From NCBI RefSeq assembly GCF_030283145.1, contig NZ_JASNWE010000003.1, forward strand, positions 1,294,701 to 1,358,700: a DNA stretch of 64,000 nt. The letters run 5' to 3'. Source of the stretch: Actinomadura xylanilytica. GTDB taxonomy: Bacteria; Actinomycetota; Actinomycetes; Streptosporangiales; Streptosporangiaceae. The translations under genes and the position numbers were made by a program. A model generated the notes under the pieces. That model searched no databases. It was not told the DNA's origin and worked only from the letters and a program-made list of their open reading frames with translations. This document shows positions 8,091 to 16,887 of this stretch, in pieces; the stretch's first letter is position 1, and each line of letters starts with the position of its first letter.

Positions 8091-9203
8091 TCAGGACGGG
8101 AGCAGGGGGCGCAGGCGGGCGATCTCGGCCGCCAGGGGCGCCGCAGGGACGTCCTCGAACGTGGTCACCACGACGTCGCCGTCCTTCGGTTCCCAGACGC
8201 CGGCGACGCGTCCCTCGTGCAGCAGCACCGGCGAGATCCAGCCGGCCTTGCGGCTGACCTCCCCTCGGTGCTCGGCCGGGATCAGATGGGTCTCGGACGT
8301 TCCGGCGCCGAGCACGTACTGGTCGAACGCGCCGAGCAGCCGCACCGAGCCGGTGGGCTCGGTGGACAGCAGTTCGTGCAGGTGGCCCGACAGCAGGTGC
8401 ATCTGGACGCCCTCGACGTCGATCGTCGCCAGGTCGTCCCCGGCTCCGGCGAACCAGCTCTTCACGTCCTTCTTCCGGCTGCCCTTGCGCATCAGCCAGT
8501 TGTCGAACATGTCGGGGGTCGCCGGTCCGTGCGCGCCGAGGAAGGCCCGGACCACCGTGCGGGCGGCGTCCTCGACCGGTGGCGGGCCCGTCCAGCCCGG
8601 GAACCGGTGCTCGGGCGCGGCGAACGTCACCCTGCTTCCCTGGGACGGCCCGTGGCAGAGCACTCCCCACCAGGCCAGCGGCTTGAGCAGGACGCCCCAG
8701 CCGGAGCCGAGCAGCTCGGCCAGGTGCGCGGAGCCGGTCTCGGCGACGATGGCCGCCGACAGTTCTTTGCGGGTGAGCTCCGCTCCCCCTGCCAGCGCGG
8801 TCGTGGCGGCCTCGGCGATCGCCTCCAGATCGGCGGGCGTGGCACCGAAGTTCTTCTGCCAGCTCCCCTTCTCCCAGTTGCGGATCGTCGCGCACAGGGC
8901 GAGGTAGGCGGGCGCCTCGTCGGCGGGCAGCAGGTGAAGCGTGCCGCGCATCGCCCAGGTCTTGACGAGCGACCGCTCCTCCCAGAGCGCATGCGCCACC
9001 CCCGGATCGGGTCGCCGCAACCTGACGGCCACGGCGAGCTCGGCGGACGAGGCGACCTGCGCCTGCACCCCGGCCAGCCGCCGGACCACCTCCCGCGCCG
9101 TCACGTCACCGACCCTCACGTCGCCCGCCGCGGCGCCGGCGGGGGCGAGGAACTGCCGCCTCATCCTCCACGCCAGGACCTGTGGCCACGACACCCGGTT
9201 CAT
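8091..9203 (-). CDS. AlkZ/YcaQ-family winged-helix DNA glycosylase-like protein
   Basis: This encodes 370 residues from ATG 9203 (MNRVSWPQVLAWRM). The frame continues eight codons further but without a better start. The family (HTH_42, AlkZ/YcaQ) removes alkylated or cross-linked bases; some members protect producers from their own DNA-alkylating metabolites. The hallmark QxQ motif is present as VQAQ in RLAGVQAQVASSAELAV near residue 50. Other family blocks are TWAMRGTLHLLPADEAP, FPGWTGPPP and LLGAFDQYVLG, then HEGRVAGVW. No biosynthetic cluster for an alkylating compound is in the window, so a general repair role is more likely. Catalytic activity is inferred from the motif only. Confidence 0.85.
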   Translation of the reverse strand: MNRVSWPQVLAWRMRRQFLAPAGAAAGDVRVGDVTAREVVRRLAGVQAQVASSAELAVAVRLRRPDPGVAHALWEERSLVKTWAMRGTLHLLPADEAPAYLALCATIRNWEKGSWQKNFGATPADLEAIAEAATTALAGGAELTRKELSAAIVAETGSAHLAELLGSGWGVLLKPLAWWGVLCHGPSQGSRVTFAAPEHRFPGWTGPPPVEDAARTVVRAFLGAHGPATPDMFDNWLMRKGSRKKDVKSWFAGAGDDLATIDVEGVQMHLLSGHLHELLSTEPTGSVRLLGAFDQYVLGAGTSETHLIPAEHRGEVSRKAGWISPVLLHEGRVAGVWEPKDGDVVVTTFEDVPAAPLAAEIARLRPLLPS

Positions 9204-9260
9204 GTCCCCGAGTACACCGCACGGCACCGACAGAACGGCCCGCGGCCGTGTCCTGCCCGG

Positions 9261-11900
9261 TCAGGCCAGGCGGTGGCTGAGTTCGGCGAACGCGTCGCGG
9301 ACGTCGTCGGGGGTCAGGACGGTGAGGTCGGCGGTCGTGGCGGCGGTGCCGAGCCCGGCGGCGCGCAGGGCCCGGCACGCGCAGGCCTTCTCGTACAGGG
9401 ACCGGGCGAACCGGCCGTTGCCGAGCTCGTCGATGCGCCCGGTGCCGCAGACCCGCTGGAACACCAGCGCCAGGTCGTCCAGCGCCCGTTCCTCCCACCG
9501 GTCGCCGTCGTGCTCGGCGATGAGCTGCGCGATCCGCAGGAGCTCGTCGGGACCGTAGGAGGGGAAGTCGACCCGCACGTCGAAGCGGGAGGCCAGACCG
9601 GGGTTGGACGACAGGAACCGGTCCATGTCGGCCTCGTACCCGGCGAGCACGACGACCAGGCGGTCACGGTCGTCCTCGGCGCGTTTGAGCAGCGCCTGGA
9701 CCGCCTCGGCGCCGAAGGCGTCGCCGCCGGAGTAGCCGGGGTTGCTCAGCGCGTACGCCTCGTCCACGAACAGCACCCCGCCGAGCGCCGAGTCGATCAC
9801 CTTGTTGGTCTTGAGGGCGGTCGCGCCGAGGTGCTCGCCGACCAGGTCGGCCCGCTGCGCCTCGACGACCTCGGGGCGGGCGAGCAGGCCGTACGCGGCG
9901 AAGATGCGGCCCAGCACGCGCGCGACGGTGGTCTTGCCGGTGCCCGGGGGGCCGGTGAAGACCAGATGGCGGGTGGGCGGTCGGGTCACCAGGCCCTGCT
10001 CCTGCCGCATCTGGGCCACCTGGAGCTGCGCGGCGATCTCGCGTACCTGGCGTTTCACCGGCTCCAGCCCGATCAGGGCCTCGAGCGAGCCGAGGGCTTC
10101 GTCAAGGGTCGGCGTGTCGGCGTAGCCGCGGTAGCGCTCGGTCACCTCGGCGAACGCCGCCTCGACGTCCTCGGCGCGCAGCGTCACCAGGTCGTCGGCG
10201 GTCGGGCTGCCCGCCGCCCCCGGCGTCACGGCGCCGACCACCCGCACATCGCGTGCGCGCGCGGCGGCCTCGGTCAAGGACCGTACGAAGCGGCCGTTGC
10301 CGAGCTCGTCGACGATGCCGCGCCGTTCCACCTCCTCGAACCGGACGGCAAGTCTGCGGCGCGCCTCCTCGTGCAGCCGGTCCTCACGCAGCCCGGTGTG
10401 GTAGTCGGCGATCCGCAGCAGTTCTTCGGGACGGTACGAGGGGAAGTGCACGCGGGTGCCGAACCGGGAGGCCAGGCCGGGGTTGGAGTCGAGGAATCCC
10501 GCCATCTGCGCCTCGTACCCGGCCAGGATGATCACCAGGTTGTCCCGGTCGTCCTCGGCCCGCTTGAGCAGCGTCTGCACGGCCTCGTCGCCGAACCGGT
10601 CGGGCTGGCCCTCGGCGGCGTTGACCAGCCCGTACGCCTCGTCGATGAACAGCACCCCGCCGAGCGCCGAGTCGACCAGCCCGTTGGTCTTGATCGCGGT
10701 GGCCCCGAGGAACTCGCCGACCAGGTCCGCGCGGTGCGCCTCGACCACGCTGGGGGCCGGCAGCAGCCCGAACGCGTAGAAGATCTTCGCCAGGACGCGC
10801 GCCACGGTGGTCTTGCCGGTGCCGGACGGGCCGACGAACACGAAGTGCCGCATCGGCTTCTCGGTGGGCACCCCGGCGGCGGCGCGCAGATGCGCGGCCT
10901 CGATGGACGCGGCGATCGATCGGACCTGGCGCTTGACCGGCTCCAGTCCGATCATGTTCTCCAGTTCGGCGAGCGCCTCCGCGACCGATAGTGCCGGTTC
11001 CTCGCCCTCCCCTGCGCGCGCGGGAGGGGGCGAGGGCGCGGACGTGGCGGTGCCGATATCGGCGGCCTGCGCGGCTGCCCGCTCGTCATAGGCGGCCTGC
11101 GTCGCAGCGGGCACTCCCGCCGCATCACCGTCGGTCGGCGCTCCGTCCGGACCGTCGCCGTTGAGGGGACCCGGCCCACCTCCCGCTCCCCCTCCAGGAC
11201 GCCGGTCGAACCGGTCGAACCGGCCCGGGCGATCCGTGCGGTTCCGCCGGTTGCGGTCGGACGGATTCTTGCGAGGCGACGCCATCCCGTCCCCTTTCGG
11301 ACTGGACTGCTCCTGTACCCAACCGGTCTCGTACGCCTCCGCGGGCACCGAACGCCGGGCCTGGTTCCAGCGGTAGGCGAGCACGACCAGCGCGGCGATC
11401 CACGCGGGCGCGACGTTCAGCTCCGGCAGTAGCGGCGCCGCCGCAGCCGTGGCCACACCGCCGACGCCCAGGGCCAGCAGCGCGGTGCGCCACGGCGCGT
11501 ACCCGCGCAGCCGCAGCGCGACGAACGCGACCGGCAACGCGAGGAGCGCAAGCAGCAGGGCGGGGCTCAGATGCAGCCGGTGCGCGTGCTCCGGGAACAA
11601 CCGCCCCAGCGGAACCGCCAGGGCCGTCCAGCAGACGATCACGCTGACGACGGCCATTCCCGCGGGAGAACGCAGGATCAGATGCACGGCGGCCAAAAGG
11701 ATGACGGCGAACGCGGCGGTGCCGAGCACGGGCCCGTCCAGCACCACCATGGCCGACAGGGCGAGCGCCACCACGAGCAGCCCGCCGAGAAAGCGCAGAC
11801 CCGCCGGCACCTGGAAGTAACGCGACCGCAGGCGCTCGAAGAGATCCCGCGCCGCGGTGCCCGCCGCGGGACGAGAACGGGATCTGCCAAACAAAGCCAT
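9261..11900 (-). CDS. Tandem AAA (CbxX/EccA-like) ATPase with N-terminal membrane domain
   Basis: This encodes 879 residues from ATG 11900 (MALFGRSRSRPAAG). Residues ~40-190 hold five or six hydrophobic segments. A charged Arg/Asn/Gly/Pro-rich linker follows. Two CbxX/EccA-type AAA modules then come in series: Walker A GPSGTGKTTVARVLAKIF and GPPGTGKTTVARVLGRIF, Walker B GGVLFIDEAYGL and GGVLFVDEAYALS, with NPGLASRFGTRVHFPSY and NPGLASRFDVRVDFPSY near the sensor and arginine-finger region. Relatives include EccA of type VII secretion and Rubisco-activase-like CbbX; all are hexameric remodelling ATPases. No ESX genes are nearby. An internal ATG at 11285 has a strong AAGGGGA site five bases upstream and would give a soluble 674-residue form without the membrane part, so a dual or alternative start is possible. 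Confidence 0.85.
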   Translation of the reverse strand: MALFGRSRSRPAAGTAARDLFERLRSRYFQVPAGLRFLGGLLVVALALSAMVVLDGPVLGTAAFAVILLAAVHLILRSPAGMAVVSVIVCWTALAVPLGRLFPEHAHRLHLSPALLLALLALPVAFVALRLRGYAPWRTALLALGVGGVATAAAAPLLPELNVAPAWIAALVVLAYRWNQARRSVPAEAYETGWVQEQSSPKGDGMASPRKNPSDRNRRNRTDRPGRFDRFDRRPGGGAGGGPGPLNGDGPDGAPTDGDAAGVPAATQAAYDERAAAQAADIGTATSAPSPPPARAGEGEEPALSVAEALAELENMIGLEPVKRQVRSIAASIEAAHLRAAAGVPTEKPMRHFVFVGPSGTGKTTVARVLAKIFYAFGLLPAPSVVEAHRADLVGEFLGATAIKTNGLVDSALGGVLFIDEAYGLVNAAEGQPDRFGDEAVQTLLKRAEDDRDNLVIILAGYEAQMAGFLDSNPGLASRFGTRVHFPSYRPEELLRIADYHTGLREDRLHEEARRRLAVRFEEVERRGIVDELGNGRFVRSLTEAAARARDVRVVGAVTPGAAGSPTADDLVTLRAEDVEAAFAEVTERYRGYADTPTLDEALGSLEALIGLEPVKRQVREIAAQLQVAQMRQEQGLVTRPPTRHLVFTGPPGTGKTTVARVLGRIFAAYGLLARPEVVEAQRADLVGEHLGATALKTNKVIDSALGGVLFVDEAYALSNPGYSGGDAFGAEAVQALLKRAEDDRDRLVVVLAGYEADMDRFLSSNPGLASRFDVRVDFPSYGPDELLRIAQLIAEHDGDRWEERALDDLALVFQRVCGTGRIDELGNGRFARSLYEKACACRALRAAGLGTAATTADLTVLTPDDVRDAFAELSHRLA

Positions 11901-12072
11901 ACAAGGCGAGTAAAGCGCAGGACCCGCCTCAACGGGACTCCCCGGCACGTGTTCGTTGCCTCTTGACCCAGGTCCGAAACGAAGATCGTCAAGTCGCCGA
12001 CCGCCACATCCGGGACATATGTACTGGCCAGGAGTGGATGCCCGGCCCTGCCCCCGGAACAGGCCCGGCTCC

Positions 12073-12088
12073 TAGCGTGATCGGCATG
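12073..12088 (+). promoter_or_regulatory. Leaderless-type promoter of the ABC exporter operon
   Basis: A TAGCGT -10 hexamer at 12073-12078 lies exactly seven bases before ATG 12086, and no Shine-Dalgarno is present. This is the arrangement seen for leaderless actinomycete transcripts, in which the mRNA starts at the start codon. Confidence 0.6.
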
Positions 12089-13108
12089 ACAAAGATCGAT
12101 TCGCGTCCCCCCGCAGGGACGGTGCCGCCCGGCGACGGCGCCCGGCCCGGCGGCGCCATGACGTCCGCCGTGACGTTCACCGGCGTCGTCAAGAACTTCG
12201 GGACGGTGCGGGCCGTGGACGGCCTCGACCTGCGACTCTCTCCCGGACGGACGGTGGCGCTGCTCGGCCCCAACGGCGCCGGCAAGTCCACGGCGATCAG
12301 CATCCTGCTCGGCCTCATCCCGCCGGACGAGGGCGCGGTGGAGGTCCTCGGGAGAAAGCCCGAACGCGCCGTACGGGACGGGCTCGTCGGCGCGATGCCA
12401 CAGAGCGGACGCCTCATCCCAGGGGTCACCGTAAAGGAACTCGTCGGATTCGTAAGACGCTCGTACGCCGCCGCCGTACCCGATGTCGCCTTGCCCTCAC
12501 TGGCGGAGCTTCTGGAGACCGCCCGGATCACCGACCTGGAAGGACGCCGCGCAGACCGCCTCTCAGGCGGCCAAGCCCAACGCGTCCGTTTCGCCATGGC
12601 CGTCGCCGGCGCCCCAGAACTCATCGTCCTGGACGAACCGACGACCGGCATGGACATCGAGTCTCGCCGGGAGCTGTGGACGAGCATCCGCGCGTACGCC
12701 GAAAGCGGCAGCACCGTGCTGTTCTCGACCCACTACCTGGAAGAGGCCGACGACCACGCCGACCGGATCGTCGTAGTCGACCGGGGCCGCGTCATCGCCG
12801 ACGGGACGAGCGAGCAGATCAAACAGCGTGTGCCGGGACGGACCGTCAGCTTCGACCTGCCCACCGTCCATGAAACGGATTCCCGAGTCTCCTATGAGAG
12901 CGCGTCCACGGCGGGCGTCGCGCTGGACATGCTGCCAGGGGTGGTCAGCTCTGAAATCCGCGGAACGCGCGTCCGGCTGCACACGACCGACTCCGACTTG
13001 ACCGTTCTGGCTCTGGCCGAGTCCGGCCGCATCCGCAATTTGGAGGTGACGGGCGCCGGTCTGGAAGAGGCGTTTCTCACCCTTACCGGCAATGGAGAGA
13101 ACCGATGA
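12086..13108 (+). CDS. ABC transporter ATP-binding protein (DrrA/NatA-type exporter)
   Basis: This encodes 340 residues from ATG 12086, supported by the -10 sequence just before it; ATG 12158 would give 316 residues starting at the conserved domain. Motifs are Walker A GPNGAGKSTAISILLGL, the Q-loop region MPQSGRLIPGVTVKELV, signature LSGGQAQRVRFAMA, Walker B LIVLDEPTTGMDIESRRELW and the switch histidine STHYLEEAD. The C-terminal ~90 residues are the accessory domain of drug-type exporters. The stop overlaps the permease start (ATGA), and a two-component system follows, so all four genes probably form one unit handling a drug or lipid. Confidence 0.93.
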   Translation: MTKIDSRPPAGTVPPGDGARPGGAMTSAVTFTGVVKNFGTVRAVDGLDLRLSPGRTVALLGPNGAGKSTAISILLGLIPPDEGAVEVLGRKPERAVRDGLVGAMPQSGRLIPGVTVKELVGFVRRSYAAAVPDVALPSLAELLETARITDLEGRRADRLSGGQAQRVRFAMAVAGAPELIVLDEPTTGMDIESRRELWTSIRAYAESGSTVLFSTHYLEEADDHADRIVVVDRGRVIADGTSEQIKQRVPGRTVSFDLPTVHETDSRVSYESASTAGVALDMLPGVVSSEIRGTRVRLHTTDSDLTVLALAESGRIRNLEVTGAGLEEAFLTLTGNGENR

Positions 13109-13836
13109 CACTCGCCTACATGCGTCTGGAGATGGTGCGGCTCCTGCGCGATCCCGGCTACCTGGTGATGAGCCTGATCTCACCGTTGTTGATGTACCTG
13201 GTGTTCACCAACCTCGACCTGGGCGGGCAAGGCGACGGCAAGGCGGCCCTGTACTCGATGGTGGGGATGGCCGGTTTCGGCGCCGTCGGGGCTGTGATGG
13301 GCAACGGCGTCTCCATCGCGGAGGACAAACCGCTCGGCTGGATCCGTCAGCTCAGGCTGCTGCCGCTGGGGCCGGTGCAGGTCGTCGCCGGCAGGGCCCT
13401 CTGCGCGATGGCCGTCACCCTTCCCCCGATCCTCTCCGTCTGCCTGTCCGGCGCCGTGGTGAACGGGGTGTCGCTCGGGATCGGCCAGTGGGCCGCCGTG
13501 ATCGGGCTGCTGTGGCTGGGCATCGCGCCCATGGCAGCACTCGGGATCGGCCTCGGGTACCTGCTGACGGCCCAGCAGGCCCAGATGGCTGGGTTGGTCT
13601 GCTACATGGGACTCTCGCTGCTGGGCGGGCTGTGGTTCCCGATTTCGGAGTTCCCCGGGTGGCTGGCGCACATCGCGCAGGCGACCCCGATCAACCGCTA
13701 TGGCGAGTTGTCCTGGCGGGCCGGCGACGGGCACGGCCCGACGCTCCTCGGAACCGTGGTGCTGGCGGCATGGGCGGCGGCCTTCGTCGCGTTCGCGGCA
13801 TACGGCTTCCGATGCTCGACCCGAACGGCGGTATGA
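13105..13836 (+). CDS. ABC-2 type transporter permease
   Basis: This encodes 243 residues, with a start overlapping the ATPase stop. Six hydrophobic segments are visible, for example LVMSLISPLLMYLVF, GMAGFGAVGAVMGNG and GLVCYMGLSLLGGLWFPISEF. The sequence EDKPLGWIRQLRLLPLGP between helices 2 and 3 is the usual coupling region of ABC-2 exporters. It pairs with the preceding ATPase to form an efflux pump of the DrrAB/NatAB/bacitracin type. The substrate is unknown; the linked sensor kinase suggests a cell-envelope-active compound. Confidence 0.9.
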   Translation: MTLAYMRLEMVRLLRDPGYLVMSLISPLLMYLVFTNLDLGGQGDGKAALYSMVGMAGFGAVGAVMGNGVSIAEDKPLGWIRQLRLLPLGPVQVVAGRALCAMAVTLPPILSVCLSGAVVNGVSLGIGQWAAVIGLLWLGIAPMAALGIGLGYLLTAQQAQMAGLVCYMGLSLLGGLWFPISEFPGWLAHIAQATPINRYGELSWRAGDGHGPTLLGTVVLAAWAAAFVAFAAYGFRCSTRTAV

Positions 13837-13918
13837 CGGTCCTGCCATGCCGGACGGCACCTGGCCAGGGGCACCGGCGACACGCGTACCGTTTCCCCGT
13901 GAACAAGGTGACAGGGAC

Positions 13919-15121
13919 GTGAACGGTTCTCAGGCCGGGTCGGCACGGCGGCGTCCCCGCCTGGATCTGGAGAAGGTCGACCGGAGTGGGCCGGGTCCGC
14001 AGGCGTTCTGCTTCTGGATGGTCATCCTGATCTGGCCCCTTGTGGGAGTGGTGCAGGGCAAGGAGCGTCCGGCCTGGCTGGCGGCGCTCATGCTCGCCGC
14101 ACTGGCGGGCCTGTACCTGTCAGCGATCCTGACAACGTTCAACGCTCGGTTCCCGCTACGCGTGCCAGTCCTGCTGCTGCTCGCCCAGTCGGCGGTCACC
14201 TCGGCGGGAGCACTCACGTTCGAGGACCGCTGGTTTCTGACGTTCCCCCTGCTGGGGCTGGCGACCGGAGTGCTCGTCGGCCACCTTTCCCGTAGCGGCG
14301 AAGGCCCGGAATTCACCATGCTGCTGGGGATCGGCGGCGTGACGACGCTCTGCCTGCTGGTCGCCTGGGCCGACGGTCAGACCATGAACGCCATACTGGG
14401 AAACACGTACGGCACCATCACGGCCGGCCTCGTCAGTGCCATCATCGTGCGGCTGTTCCTGGTCGTCGGGATGCTCCGCGACGCACGCGAGGAACTCGCC
14501 GACGCCGCCGTGGCACAAGAACGACTCCGGTTCTCCCGCGACCTGCACGACCTCCTCGGGCACACGCTGTCGCTCATGGTGGTCAAGGCCCAGGCCGTAC
14601 GTCGGATCGCCGAACGCGACCCACGACTGGCCGCCGCACAGGCGACCGACATCGAAACCGTCGGCCGGGAGGCGCTCACCGAAGTCCGGCAGGCCGTCAG
14701 CGGCTACCGGGGCCGCGGGCTGACCGCCGAACTGGACGCCGCACGAACGGCACTGAGCGACTCGGGAATCGAGGTCACCGTGCGGCGCGCGGGCCCCCCG
14801 CTCCCACCCGAGCCGGACGCGCTGCTCGGCTGGGCCATACGGGAAGGCGTGACGAACGTGATCCGGCACAGTCACGCCCGCCACTGCGAGATAACCGTCC
14901 GGCACGACGACGGTCGCGCCCAACTGGAGATCCACGACAGCGGCGCCGCACAGGGCACTCCGCCACCTGGCCGGGGAGTCCCGTCGACCTGGCCGGGTGG
15001 ACATGGGCTGCGCGGGCTCACCGAACGCATGGACGCGGTGGACGGGACCGTCGAGGCCGGCCCGGCCGCCGGGGGCGGATACATCCTCAAGGTCACCGTC
15101 CCGATCGGCGCAGCGGCGTAA
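13919..15121 (+). CDS. Sensor histidine kinase (DesK/NarL-type, HisKA_3)
   Basis: This encodes 400 residues from GTG 13919, which has AAGGTG eight bases upstream; ATG 13847 in frame would add 24 residues without conserved features. Five or six hydrophobic segments fill residues ~28-190. The dimerisation and phosphoacceptor region is ERLRFSRDLHDLLGHTLSL, with the phosphorylated His near residue 210. The ATPase part shows REGVTNVIRHSHARHCEI and GHGLRGLTERMDAVDG. It lies 82 bases after the permease gene and 76 before its response regulator, which fits the common ABC-exporter/two-component layout for sensing envelope stress or peptide antibiotics. Confidence 0.92.
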   Translation: MNGSQAGSARRRPRLDLEKVDRSGPGPQAFCFWMVILIWPLVGVVQGKERPAWLAALMLAALAGLYLSAILTTFNARFPLRVPVLLLLAQSAVTSAGALTFEDRWFLTFPLLGLATGVLVGHLSRSGEGPEFTMLLGIGGVTTLCLLVAWADGQTMNAILGNTYGTITAGLVSAIIVRLFLVVGMLRDAREELADAAVAQERLRFSRDLHDLLGHTLSLMVVKAQAVRRIAERDPRLAAAQATDIETVGREALTEVRQAVSGYRGRGLTAELDAARTALSDSGIEVTVRRAGPPLPPEPDALLGWAIREGVTNVIRHSHARHCEITVRHDDGRAQLEIHDSGAAQGTPPPGRGVPSTWPGGHGLRGLTERMDAVDGTVEAGPAAGGGYILKVTVPIGAAA

Positions 15122-15197
15122 AGCGAGCCGGGTCCCTGGCGACTCGCGTGCGGAGCGCACCCGCGCCGGCCATGAGAATGGGGCGGGGAGGAAACAC

Positions 15198-15803
15198 GTG
15201 ATCAGAGTTCTGCTCGCCGAGGACCAGGGCATGATGCGCGGGGCGCTGACGCTGCTTCTCGGGCTCAAGGACGACATCGAGGTGGTGGCGGAGGTCGGCG
15301 ACGGCGCGGAGGCCGTGACGGCCGCCCTGCGGACGCGACCGGACGTCGCCGTGCTCGACATCGAGATGCCCGGCCGCAGCGGGCTGGACGTCGCCGCCGA
15401 TCTACGCCGCGACCTGCCCGCCTGCAAGGTCCTGATCGTCACCACCTTCGGCAGACCGGGCTACCTGCGGCGCGCGATGGAGGCGGGGGCGAGCGGCTTC
15501 CTGGTGAAGGACGGTCCGATCGAGGATCTGGTCGACGCCATCCGGCGGGTGCTCACCGGCGCCCAGGTGGTGGATCCCGCGCTCGCCGCCGCCGCGCTCT
15601 CGGTCGGCGCCAACCCCCTGACGGTCCGTGAGCGTGACGTCCTCACCGCAGCGGCGGACGGGGCGACGGTCGCCGACATCGCGCTGCGCCTGCACCTGTC
15701 GGAGAGCACGGTCCGCAACTACCTGTCTGCGGCGATCGGCAAGACCGGCGCCCGCAACCGGATCGAGGCCGTGGGCACCGCCCGCCACAACGGCTGGCTC
15801 TGA
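15198..15803 (+). CDS. LuxR/NarL-type response regulator
   Basis: This encodes 201 residues from GTG 15198 with GGGAGGAA upstream. The receiver domain shows the acidic pair AEDQ near residue 8, the phosphorylated Asp54 in VAVLDIEMPG and the conserved Lys in GFLVKDGPIEDL. The C-terminal LuxR helix-turn-helix is LTVRERDVLTAAADGATV followed by IALRLHLSESTVRNYLSAA. It is the partner of the upstream kinase and presumably activates the exporter genes in this cluster. Confidence 0.94.
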   Translation: MIRVLLAEDQGMMRGALTLLLGLKDDIEVVAEVGDGAEAVTAALRTRPDVAVLDIEMPGRSGLDVAADLRRDLPACKVLIVTTFGRPGYLRRAMEAGASGFLVKDGPIEDLVDAIRRVLTGAQVVDPALAAAALSVGANPLTVRERDVLTAAADGATVADIALRLHLSESTVRNYLSAAIGKTGARNRIEAVGTARHNGWL

Positions 15804-15928
15804 CGACCGCGGCCTCCGACCGCGCCGGATCCGGGCGCGCCTGGTTCCGGACGCGCCTGGTCTGCGGCACCCTACGATCGGCGGGGACATCTCGGCCACA
15901 CGATCGCCGCCTTCGTACGGGAGCTTCC

Positions 15929-16759
15929 TTGACCGACCCGACCGGCGCCCTCCCGGGCCTGGACGCCGCCCCAACGTCAGCGCCTTCAGCGTCATCGGCG
16001 CGTTCGTCGGCGCCCCCTGTTCCGCCGGGCCCGTCCGGCTCGGCGCGCGCGGCCGGTTACGCGATCGAGGACGAGCTGCGCGCGGGAATCCTCACGGAGG
16101 GCCGGCGGATCCGCATCGCCGGAGTCGACGAAGTGGGCCGCGGCGCCTGGGCTGGGCCGGTCGTCGTCTGCGCGGCGGTCACGGATCTGACCCCGCCGCC
16201 GCAGCTCCCCGGGCGAGGGAAGCGGACCATCGCCCTGACCGATTCCAAGCTGCTCACTGAGACGGCGCGCGGCGCGTTCGCCGAAGTGCTGCCGGCCTGG
16301 CTCGACTCGCACGCCATCGGCGCGGCGTCCCCAGAAGAGATCGACGAACTCGGCATGACCGCGGCACTGCGCCGCGCGGCCGTGCGCGCCCTGGAGGCGC
16401 TTCCCGAACCGCCCGACGTCGTGATCCTGGACGGCGGGCACGACTTCCTGCGCCGTCCCTGGCGGGTGCGGTGCGAGATCAAGGCCGACCAGCGTTCCGT
16501 CACGGTCGCCGCGGCGTCCGTGCTGGCCAAGGTGCACCGCGACCGGCTCATGGCGGATCTGGCCCCGCGGTTCCCGGCCTACGGCTTCGCCGACAGCGCC
16601 GGATACCCCTCGCCCGTCCATCAGAAGGCTCTGGACGAGCACGGACCGACGCCGCACCACAGGATGTCGTGGTCGTACCTGGACGACCTGCCCCGCTGGC
16701 GGCATCTGAAGAAGCACCGCGACCCGCTCGCCGGTGAAGGCCAGCTCAGCCTCATCTGA
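15929..16759 (+). CDS. rnhB: Ribonuclease HII
   Basis: RNase HII cuts the RNA strand of RNA-DNA hybrids and starts removal of misincorporated ribonucleotides. The protein is 276 residues from TTG 15929 (GGGAG upstream). The catalytic DE pair is in IAGVDEVGRGAWAGPVVVCA (residues 67-68). LTDSKLLTETAR, VVILDGGHDFL and IKADQRSVTVAAASVLAKVH are further family blocks, and the C-terminus carries the HRMSWSYLDD block. The first ~45 residues are an Ala/Ser/Pro-rich extension not needed for catalysis. A later start at the conserved domain cannot be excluded. Confidence 0.93.
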   Translation: MTDPTGALPGLDAAPTSAPSASSARSSAPPVPPGPSGSARAAGYAIEDELRAGILTEGRRIRIAGVDEVGRGAWAGPVVVCAAVTDLTPPPQLPGRGKRTIALTDSKLLTETARGAFAEVLPAWLDSHAIGAASPEEIDELGMTAALRRAAVRALEALPEPPDVVILDGGHDFLRRPWRVRCEIKADQRSVTVAAASVLAKVHRDRLMADLAPRFPAYGFADSAGYPSPVHQKALDEHGPTPHHRMSWSYLDDLPRWRHLKKHRDPLAGEGQLSLI

Positions 16760-16887
16760 CCCGTTCCAGGAATTCTTCCGACCGGCGCCCAGGGCGTACT
16801 TCCAACCAGATTTGACATGATTTGATGCTGTTTCTGGCCTGTTTCCGTCCTTCCCGGGTAAGGCGCGGACGATGGGAGGTACAGGCC

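Noticed and set aside
7992..10991. A 999-codon open frame on the plus strand
   Set aside because: It is a shadow on the opposite strand of the glycosylase and AAA genes, with no family motif; long empty frames are normal at this base composition.
8091..15803. Biosynthetic cluster around the AlkZ-like gene and exporter
   Set aside because: No synthase, synthetase or tailoring set is present; the genes are separate small units.
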